Assembly (NCBI GenBank): GCA_017467985.1
Contig: JAFUJY010000312.1
Location: forward strand, 1 to 6,139
Source of the DNA: Bacillota bacterium
GTDB taxonomy: Bacteria > Bacillota > Clostridia > Lachnospirales > Bianqueaceae
Length of the DNA stretch: 6,139 bases
Reading direction: 5' to 3'
Below the pieces are notes generated by a model that saw only the letters and a list, made by a program, of their open reading frames with translations, searched no databases and had not been told where the DNA came from. This document shows positions 1 to 4,737 of the stretch, piece by piece (position 1 is the stretch's first letter; every line of letters begins with the position of its first letter). The translations under genes and the position numbers were made by a program.

Positions 1-96
1 GCAAATGGCCAGGCAGCCCTGAAGAACATGGAGACCGGCGAAAATGAAATGGTTGCATTCCAAAATATTCAAGAGTGGAGAGAGAAGTTGTCATGA
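1..96 (+). CDS. hisS: Histidyl-tRNA synthetase, C-terminal end (partial)
   Basis: Only the last 31 codons are visible, in frame 1, ending at TGA 94-96. The tail contains the segment LKNMETGENEMVAF, which resembles the end of the C-terminal anticodon-binding domain of bacterial class II histidyl-tRNA synthetases (a 'KNMxTGEQ' strand near the C-terminus). The enzyme charges tRNA-His with histidine in the cytoplasm. Identity also rests on context: hisS directly upstream of aspS is a very common Firmicutes arrangement, and the two reading frames overlap by four bases (ATGA), implying translational coupling. The catalytic domain and the start lie outside the window, so nothing can be said about their integrity. 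Confidence 0.85.
   Translation, partial: ANGQAALKNMETGENEMVAFQNIQEWREKLS
77..84 (+). promoter_or_regulatory. Shine-Dalgarno site for aspS inside hisS
   Basis: The purine run GGAGAGAG lies eight bases before the ATG at 93 and inside the final codons of hisS. It decides the aspS start. The in-frame GTG at 75 overlaps this site and has no upstream purine run of its own. The second ATG at 96 is three bases further away and is a weaker alternative. Confidence 0.65.
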
Positions 97-1892
97 TGGA
101 AGAATCTTTGAACGGATTAAAGCGCAGTATGTACTGCGGCGAAGTACGCCCGGAGCATGTGGGTCAGACCATTACCGTAATGGGTTGGGTACAGAAGGCA
201 AGAAATAAAGGAAGTCTGATTTTTATTGATGTACGTGACCGTAAGGGGCTGGTACAGGCAGTATTGTCCCAGGAGACTGCTGATCCTCAGTTGTTTGAAC
301 TGGCGGGAAGTCTGCGTACTGAGTTTGTAGTTGCTGTTACCGGTAAGGTACAGATGCGTGAGGGTGCTGTAAATGAAAAGCTCTCCACCGGTGAAGTAGA
401 ACTGAATGTGGAAGGATTAAAGATTCTCTCCACTGCAAAGACTACACCCTTCCAGATTCTGGACGAAGTGGATACCCGTGAGGATCTGCGTTTGAAGTAT
501 CGTTATCTGGACCTGCGCCGTCCCAAGATGACCAATAATCTGGTACTGCGTCACAAGGTGGTTACCGCCATTCGTGAGTTCCTGAATCAGGAAAACTTCA
601 TTGAAATCGAGACTCCCATGCTGATTAAGAGTACACCTGAAGGTGCCAGAGACTATCTGGTACCCAGCCGTGTACATCCCGGTCATTTTTATGCCCTGCC
701 CCAGTCTCCTCAGATGTACAAGCAGCTGCTGATGATTTCCGGTATGGATCGTTATTATCAGGTAGCTCGGTGCTTCCGTGACGAAGATCTGCGTGCAGAC
801 CGTCAGCCGGAATTTACCCAGATCGATATGGAGCTGTCCTTTGTGGAAGAGGACGATGTAATGGATGTAAACGAGCGCATGATTGCTAAGGTGTTTGGTG
901 ATGTACTGGGCTGGAACATTCAGTTGCCTCTGCGTCGGATGACCTGGAACGAAGCCATGGATCGTTATGGTTCCGATAAGCCGGATCTGCGTTTTGACAT
1001 GGAGATTGTGGATGTGACCGAAGTGGCTAAGGACTCCGGTTTTGGCGTATTTGAAGGTGCTGCAGCCTCCGGCGGTGTAGTTCGCTGCGTAGTTGCTAAG
1101 GGTCAGGCAGATATGCCCCGTAAGAAGATTGATGCTCTGGGTGAAGTTGCTAAGCTGTATAAGGCCAAGGGTCTGGCCTGGATGGGTCTGTTGGCAGATG
1201 GTACTGTAAAGTCTCCGATTGCAAAGTTTATGACCGAAGAAAAGATTCAGGAGCTGGCCAAGGCCGCTGGTGCTGAAAAGGGCGACCTGATTCTGTTTTG
1301 TGCAGATAAAAAGAATATTGTATGCGATGCCCTGGGCAATGTGCGTCTGAGCCTGGGCCGTCAGCTGGATCTGATTGATCCTGATCGTCATGAATTCCTG
1401 TGGGTGACTGAATTCCCTATGTTCGAGTATAGTGAAGAAGAGAATCGTTACATGGCCATGCATCATCCTTTTACCATGCCCTATGATGAAGATGTGCAGT
1501 ATCTGATCTCTGATCCCGGCCGTGTTCGTGCTAAAGCATATGACATGGTTCTGGACGGTTGTGAGATGGGCGGCGGAAGTATCCGTATCCATCGTCGCGA
1601 TGTACAGGAGAAGGTATTTGAGGCGCTGGGATTCTCTATGGAAGAAGCACTGGAGAAGTTTGGTTTCTTTGTTGAAGCATTCTCTTATGGTGCACCTCCC
1701 CATGGTGGTCTGGCCTTCGGTTTGGATCGTATGATCATGCTGATGAGCGGTGCGGAGAGTATTCGTGAAGTGATTGCATTCCCGAAGGTGAAGGATGCCT
1801 CCTGCTTAATGAGTGAAGCTCCGTCTGTTGTGGATGTAAAGCAGTTGGTAGATCTGCATCTGGCGATGGCTGAGGAAGAAAAGTCCGAATAA
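93..1892 (+). CDS. aspS: Aspartyl-tRNA synthetase
   Basis: Cytoplasmic class IIb enzyme that attaches aspartate to tRNA-Asp using ATP. From the ATG at 93 the protein has 599 residues, normal for the bacterial type (about 590). Domains in order: N-terminal OB-fold anticodon-binding domain (about residues 12-105, with GSLIFIDVRDR); catalytic core with the motif 1 region near 163-188 (ETPMLIKSTPEGARDY); motif 2 at about 226-245 (RCFRDEDLRADRQPEFTQID); the bacteria-specific GAD insertion (about 285-405); and motif 3 near 539-546 (GLAFGLDR, with the ATP-binding Arg). A longer reading frame begins at GTG 75, but ATG 93 has the better-spaced ribosome site and gives the ATGA overlap with hisS. Arginine codons are mostly CGT, as expected for a highly expressed gene. 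Whether it is strictly tRNA-Asp specific or also charges tRNA-Asn cannot be settled here. The discriminating loop has Lys at about residue 39, where E. coli has Leu30. Confidence 0.98.
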   Translation: MMEESLNGLKRSMYCGEVRPEHVGQTITVMGWVQKARNKGSLIFIDVRDRKGLVQAVLSQETADPQLFELAGSLRTEFVVAVTGKVQMREGAVNEKLSTGEVELNVEGLKILSTAKTTPFQILDEVDTREDLRLKYRYLDLRRPKMTNNLVLRHKVVTAIREFLNQENFIEIETPMLIKSTPEGARDYLVPSRVHPGHFYALPQSPQMYKQLLMISGMDRYYQVARCFRDEDLRADRQPEFTQIDMELSFVEEDDVMDVNERMIAKVFGDVLGWNIQLPLRRMTWNEAMDRYGSDKPDLRFDMEIVDVTEVAKDSGFGVFEGAAASGGVVRCVVAKGQADMPRKKIDALGEVAKLYKAKGLAWMGLLADGTVKSPIAKFMTEEKIQELAKAAGAEKGDLILFCADKKNIVCDALGNVRLSLGRQLDLIDPDRHEFLWVTEFPMFEYSEEENRYMAMHHPFTMPYDEDVQYLISDPGRVRAKAYDMVLDGCEMGGGSIRIHRRDVQEKVFEALGFSMEEALEKFGFFVEAFSYGAPPHGGLAFGLDRMIMLMSGAESIREVIAFPKVKDASCLMSEAPSVVDVKQLVDLHLAMAEEEKSE

Positions 1893-1898
1893 AAACAA

Positions 1899-1925
1899 AA
1901 GAGGCGCACTTGACGTGCGCCTCTT
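1899..1925. terminator. Shared bidirectional hairpin terminator
   Basis: A perfect 11-bp stem (AAGAGGCGCAC paired with GTGCGCCTCTT) with a 5-base loop (TTGAC) sits in the 43-base gap between the convergent stops of aspS and the HPr-like gene. On the minus strand the stem is followed by TTTTGTTTTTATT (complement of 1886-1898), a textbook intrinsic terminator for the HPr-like gene. On the plus strand the tail is only CTCTTATAAAG with scattered later T, so termination of hisS-aspS should be weaker or rely on the stable stem. Confidence 0.88.
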
Positions 1926-1935
1926 ATAAAGAACA

Positions 1936-2181
1936 TTATTTATTTTCCGGGTGAACTAGATAGGGTTCAATTACCTGCAGGCATCGATCCACTTGGGTTT
2001 CGTCGTGGATATCCAGACGGAGGGATTGGCTCAGGTCAAGGCTGAAAATGCCCATGATGGACTTGGCATCCACAATATAACGACCGCCCACCAAATCCAG
2101 GTCGCCATTGATTGTGGCCGCCATGTTAACAAAGTTTTTGACTTTATCAATGGAATTAAGTAAAACATAAAAGGATTTCAT
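1936..2181 (-). CDS. HPr-like protein lacking the phospho-histidine site
   Basis: An 81-residue soluble protein, close to the 85-88 of HPr, the PTS phosphocarrier. The segment DAKSIMGIFSLDLS (about 38-51) matches the HPr region around the regulatory Ser46 (KSIMGVMSLG in Bacillus), placing the equivalent serine at Ser41. The phosphocarrier site (GIHARPA) is replaced by SIDKVKN at about 10-16. By hand alignment His15 becomes Asp12, and Arg17 and Pro18 become Val14 and Lys15, so it cannot act as an ordinary PTS phosphocarrier. The secondary-structure pattern (strand, helix, strand, Ser helix, strand, C-terminal helix) otherwise looks complete. The start is firm: AAGGAGG lies seven bases upstream of the ATG. 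It is a monocistronic minus-strand gene, convergent with aspS and divergent from mtaB, with its own strong promoter and terminator. Role unknown; a regulatory or partner-binding function is inference. Confidence 0.82.
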   Translation of the reverse strand: MKSFYVLLNSIDKVKNFVNMAATINGDLDLVGGRYIVDAKSIMGIFSLDLSQSLRLDIHDETQVDRCLQVIEPYLVHPENK

Positions 2182-2188
2182 GAAAAAG

Positions 2189-2195
2189 CCTCCTT
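2189..2195 (-). promoter_or_regulatory. Consensus Shine-Dalgarno of HPr-like gene
   Basis: The minus strand reads AAGGAGG seven bases before the ATG at 2181. It is the full anti-16S match and fixes the start of the HPr-like protein, implying efficient translation. Confidence 0.85.
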
Positions 2196-2205
2196 ATGGA
2201 ATTTC

Positions 2206-2228
2206 AACCCATATTTCACAAATGGGTT
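2206..2228 (-). other. Stem-loop at the predicted 5' end of the HPr-like mRNA
   Basis: An inverted repeat, AACCCAT and ATGGGTT, gives a 7-bp stem with a 9-base AT-rich loop; an alternative fold adds three A-T pairs with a 2-base bulge. The predicted minus-strand transcription start is about 2228, so the transcript would begin with this stem. It could shield the 5' end from RNase J or RppH-type attack, or as DNA act as an operator over +1. Neither role is shown by sequence alone. Confidence 0.5.
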
Positions 2229-2234
2229 CATCTT

Positions 2235-2263
2235 ATCTTAAGATTTTTTTGGCAGAATGTCAA
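2235..2263 (-). promoter_or_regulatory. Sigma-A-type promoter of HPr-like gene
   Basis: On the minus strand there is a perfect -35 TTGACA (complement of 2258-2263), a 17-base spacer and the -10 TAAGAT (complement of 2235-2240, 4 of 6 to consensus). Predicted start is near 2228, giving a leader of about 47 bases before the ATG. A 10-bp palindrome ATCTTAAGAT (2235-2244) covers the -10 element and could bind a regulator, though such AT-rich palindromes also arise by chance. Confidence 0.72.
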
Positions 2264-2284
2264 TAATTATTTTTGGAAAAAACA

Positions 2285-2313
2285 TTGTAAAAAATGAAAA
2301 AATCAGATATAAT
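2285..2313 (+). promoter_or_regulatory. Sigma-A-type promoter of the mtaB operon
   Basis: The -35 TTGTAA (2285-2290, 4 of 6), a 17-base spacer and a perfect -10 TATAAT (2308-2313) precede mtaB. Transcription should start about 2320, leaving a leader of only about 17 bases that holds the ribosome site AGGAGAGGG (2322-2330). The two divergent -35 elements are 21 bases apart in A/T-rich DNA, so the promoters are back to back without overlapping. This is the only convincing promoter seen for the five-gene rightward operon. Confidence 0.8.
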
Positions 2314-2336
2314 ATTATAATAGGAGAGGGATCGTT

Positions 2337-3632
2337 ATGAGAGTGGCACTGTACACATTAGGCTGTAAGGTTAACAGCTACGAAACGGACAGGATCCGGG
2401 AAGGGTTCGAAAAAATAGGGGCACAGATTGTTTCATTTACAGAACCTGCGGATGTATATGTGGTAAATACCTGTACGGTGACACAGATGGCGGCCAAAAA
2501 ATCCCGTCAGATCCTTCACCGGGCCAGACGCCTGGCGCCTTCGGCGCTAATTATTGCAGCTGGCTGTTATGCTGAAAATGACAGCGCAGAATTACCCGAG
2601 GGCATGGTGGACTTTTTCGTGGGTAATCAGGAAAAGGAAAACATTCCTCAGTTGGTTCTGGAGGCGATGGCATCCCGTCCAGAACTGGAAGGGGAGTTTG
2701 AATCATCCCAGCAGGAGGATGGCCATACCAGGGCATTCCTTAAGGTGCAGGATGGCTGTCGTCAGTATTGTTCTTATTGCATCATCCCTTATGTGCGCGG
2801 GCCTTTGGTCAGCAAGGAGCCCGGGGAGGCTTTGGATGAGGCTAAGGAGATGGCGGACAAAGGGTACCGGGAAGTGGTTTTGACCGGTATTCATTTAAGT
2901 TCTTACGGCCGTAAAGGGACAATGACGGATCCCGAGGCCGAGAGTAGTTTGGGCCAGTTGATTACTGCCATGAATGAGATTCCGGGACTGGAGCGAATTC
3001 GCCTAGGATCCTTGGAACCGGGCTTGATTACGGAGCAATATGTGGCAGAGGTGGCGGAGGCTGACAAGCTGTGTCCCCACTATCATTTGTCCATGCAGAG
3101 TGGATGTGAGCGTACACTTCGTTCCATGAATCGTCACTATACGCCCCAGGAGTATTTGGCGGCGGTGGAACTGCTGCGGTCTAAGTGGCCGGCTGTGGCC
3201 ATTACCACAGATATGATCGTAGGTTTTCCTGGAGAGACGGATGAAGATTTTGAAGAATCTTTAGCCTTTTTGGGAAAGGTTGGCTTTTCACAGGTGCATG
3301 TTTTTAAGTATTCCAAGCGTGCTGGAACTGTGGCAGCCAGAAGACCTTCTCAGGTCAGTGAGCAGGTCAAAAATGAGCGCAGCGAACGGGCCATTGCCTA
3401 TGCGCTGGAGCTGTCTGAAAAGTTTGCTCGGCAATTTGTGGGCTCGCAGCGTCAGGTATTGTTAGAAAGACCGTGTGCAGGCGGTTGGGAAGGCTACACC
3501 GATCATTATATTCGAACGGTAGTCAAAGTATCCGATCAGGATGCACTGCAGGCAAATCAAATCGTACAGGTACAGCTGCAGGATTGTCTGCAGCAGGCCG
3601 GCGAAATATACTTAACAGGGGTGATTGTGTAA
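2337..3632 (+). CDS. mtaB: tRNA t6A37 methylthiotransferase MtaB
   Basis: Radical-SAM enzyme of the MTTase family that converts t6A to ms2t6A at position 37 of ANN-decoding tRNAs such as tRNA-Lys, aiding codon reading. It has 431 residues, the usual family length. Visible parts: N-terminal MTTase domain with cluster cysteines C10 (TLGCKVN), C46 (VNTCTVT) and C77 (AAGCYAE); radical-SAM CxxxCxxC at C141, C145 and C148 (DGCRQYCSYC) followed by IIPYVRGP; and a C-terminal TRAM RNA-binding domain (about 365-431, ending GEIYLTGVIV). The 'LGCKVN' and 'RGP' signatures fit the MtaB branch rather than MiaB or RimO. The ATG at 2337 has AGGAGAGGG upstream. It opens the operon, and its TAA shares one base with the ireB ATG. 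Arginine and glycine codons are more mixed than in aspS and rnj, suggesting lower expression. Confidence 0.95.
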   Translation: MRVALYTLGCKVNSYETDRIREGFEKIGAQIVSFTEPADVYVVNTCTVTQMAAKKSRQILHRARRLAPSALIIAAGCYAENDSAELPEGMVDFFVGNQEKENIPQLVLEAMASRPELEGEFESSQQEDGHTRAFLKVQDGCRQYCSYCIIPYVRGPLVSKEPGEALDEAKEMADKGYREVVLTGIHLSSYGRKGTMTDPEAESSLGQLITAMNEIPGLERIRLGSLEPGLITEQYVAEVAEADKLCPHYHLSMQSGCERTLRSMNRHYTPQEYLAAVELLRSKWPAVAITTDMIVGFPGETDEDFEESLAFLGKVGFSQVHVFKYSKRAGTVAARRPSQVSEQVKNERSERAIAYALELSEKFARQFVGSQRQVLLERPCAGGWEGYTDHYIRTVVKVSDQDALQANQIVQVQLQDCLQQAGEIYLTGVIV

Positions 3633-3913
3633 TGGATCAAAATACCAGATATTTTGATGTGCTGTCAGAAGAGATCAATCCAGTTCGTTCTGCGTTGATT
3701 GATGTGTATCGGGCTTTACAGGAAAAGGGTTATAATCCGGTGAACCAGATTGTTGGGTACATCATGTCTGATGATCCCACATACATTACCAGCCACAAGG
3801 ATGCAAGAAAGCGTGTGGCAAAGCTGACCCAGGACGAAATTATCGAAGAACTGGTCAGAACTTTTATTGAAGCCAATCATTTGGACAACTATTCAGGAGG
3901 AGAAAACCTGTGA
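3632..3913 (+). CDS. ireB: IreB family regulatory phosphoprotein (UPF0297)
   Basis: A 93-residue soluble protein of the UPF0297/YrzL family. The core (GYNPVNQIVGYIMSDDPTYI, about 33-52) and the following KDAR and DEIIEELV segments are the family hallmarks. In Enterococcus faecalis IreB is a substrate of the PASTA-domain Ser/Thr kinase IreK and modulates cephalosporin tolerance; the phosphosites are two threonines near the N-terminus. Here only Thr5 (in TRYF) is available, aligning with the second of these; the first has no counterpart. The true start is ATG 3632, overlapping the mtaB stop by one base (TAATG). A frame open further upstream lies within mtaB and lacks family similarity there. 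The ribosome site is modest (AGGGG at 3617-3621), consistent with translational coupling to mtaB. ruvX follows with a four-base overlap. Confidence 0.95.
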   Translation: MDQNTRYFDVLSEEINPVRSALIDVYRALQEKGYNPVNQIVGYIMSDDPTYITSHKDARKRVAKLTQDEIIEELVRTFIEANHLDNYSGGENL

Positions 3914-4338
3914 GAATCATTGGTCTGGATTTTGGGTCAAAGACTGTGGGGATTGCCATGAGTGACCCCACAGGGTTGATTGCCTCTCCGGTGGAGACGG
4001 TTTTCAGAGAAGAAGAAGTCAATCTGAAGCAGACTGTGCGCCGTATTCGCCAGCTGGCTGAGGAGAATGATGTGCATACCATTGTTTTAGGGTTACCTAA
4101 GAATATGAATAATACTGAAGGAGAACGTGTGGAAAAAACGCTGGCATTTAAGAAGCGTTTGGAACGGGATCTGTATCAGGTAGAGATTCTTCTGTGGGAC
4201 GAGCGCCTGAGCACCATGGGCGCGGAGCATCCGCTGCTGGAGATGGGTTTTAGTCGTGAAAAGCGCAAGCAGTACATTGATAAAATGGCGGCGGCGTATA
4301 TTTTGCAGGGGTATTTGGATGCCCACAGGGGAAAGTAA
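3910..4338 (+). CDS. ruvX: Holliday junction resolvase-like RuvX (YqgF/YrrK)
   Basis: A 142-residue protein with the RNase H-like fold, standard length for YqgF. Motifs: GLDFGSKTVGIA at 5-16 with catalytic Asp7; VLGLPKNMNNTEG at 59-71; DERLST at 97-102; and DKMAAAYILQGYL at 124-136 with the third conserved acidic residue, Asp124. The family is named as a putative Holliday junction resolvase, but in E. coli YqgF is needed for 16S rRNA 5'-end maturation, so a role in RNA processing is equally plausible, and its RNA-gene neighbours favour it. The start is GTG at 3910, with AGGAGG at 3895-3900 nine bases before it, forming a GTGA overlap with ireB. The ireB-ruvX pair is strongly conserved across Firmicutes. 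Confidence 0.95.
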   Translation: MRIIGLDFGSKTVGIAMSDPTGLIASPVETVFREEEVNLKQTVRRIRQLAEENDVHTIVLGLPKNMNNTEGERVEKTLAFKKRLERDLYQVEILLWDERLSTMGAEHPLLEMGFSREKRKQYIDKMAAAYILQGYLDAHRGK

Positions 4339-4346
4339 GTCAGGAC

Positions 4347-4369
4347 GCAGACCGTTGTGGAACGGTTGC
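4347..4369 (+). other. Hairpin in the ruvX-DUF1292 gap
   Basis: GCA-G-ACCGTT pairs with AACGGT-TGC: nine pairs, one bulged G at 4350, loop GTGG. It lies nine bases after the ruvX stop, in the only sizeable gap (58 bases) inside the operon. No T-run follows (ATATAAATCAT), so it is not a standard intrinsic terminator. An mRNA-processing or 3'-end-stabilising stem separating the upstream genes from DUF1292-rnj is possible; chance is not excluded. Confidence 0.45.
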
Positions 4370-4396
4370 ATATAAATCATAATAGGAGGTCAAAAA

Positions 4397-4735
4397 ATGG
4401 ACGAGATTAAGACAGTTATTTTGTACGACGAAGAGACCGATACCGAGGGGAAATTTGATATGCTGGACAGCTGCGAGGTAGGTGGTAAGACCTATTGGCT
4501 GCTGGCAGCCTATGTGGAGGAAGATGACATTGATGATGGTGAAGAGGATGGTTTTGTGGAGAGCGAAACTTTTCTGTTCAAAGTATGTGATGAGAAAAAT
4601 GCAGAATTTGAAGTAGTGGATGGTAAAAAGAAGATCTATATTACCAGCGCAATGTCTGATGAAGAGTTTGAAGCTGCTTATAATATTTTTGCTGAGTCTA
4701 ATGAGTATGAGATCGAATACGAGGAAGAGGTGTAA
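4397..4735 (+). CDS. DUF1292 family acidic protein (YrzB-like)
   Basis: A 112-residue protein with no signal peptide or membrane segment. It is extremely acidic: 37 Asp/Glu against 8 Lys and no Arg, with an acidic cluster at about 41-51 (EEDDIDDGEED) and an acidic tail. The pattern of an N-terminal strand-rich half (TVILYDEE, KTYWLLAAYV), a central acidic insert, then ETFLFKV and a C-terminal DEEFEAAYNIF helix matches DUF1292, a Firmicutes family of unknown function normally encoded after ireB and ruvX. The start is clear: AGGAGGT at 4384-4390, six bases before the ATG. rnj begins two bases after its stop, so the two are co-translated. The charge might suit binding a basic partner (the RNase J N-terminus here is basic), but that is conjecture. 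Confidence 0.88.
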   Translation: MDEIKTVILYDEETDTEGKFDMLDSCEVGGKTYWLLAAYVEEDDIDDGEEDGFVESETFLFKVCDEKNAEFEVVDGKKKIYITSAMSDEEFEAAYNIFAESNEYEIEYEEEV

Positions 4736-4737
4736 TC

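Noticed and set aside
75..92. GTG at 75 as the aspS start
   Set aside because: It overlaps the purine run that serves ATG 93 and would add six residues not expected for AspRS. ATG 93 gives the ATGA overlap with hisS and good spacing.
417..1703. A 428-codon open frame on the minus strand inside aspS
   Set aside because: It is fully antisense to a clear AspRS. Its translation is rich in His, Ile and Thr with no recognisable domain, as expected from the complement of a biased coding frame, and no promoter or ribosome site was seen.
2554..2894. Overlapping out-of-frame open frames on both strands within mtaB
   Set aside because: They are Trp/Arg- or Pro-rich shadow translations over the conserved radical-SAM region, with no initiation signals.
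3473..3631. N-terminal extension of ireB from GTG 3473
   Set aside because: This part lies wholly within the conserved TRAM domain of mtaB in another frame and does not resemble IreB; the family start matches ATG 3632.
4355..4383. Possible internal promoter TTGTGG, 17 bases, CATAAT before the DUF1292 gene
   Set aside because: The -35 matches only three positions and the predicted start (about 4390) would fall at or after the ribosome site at 4384-4390, leaving an mRNA without it. The nearby TATAAA has no suitable -35.
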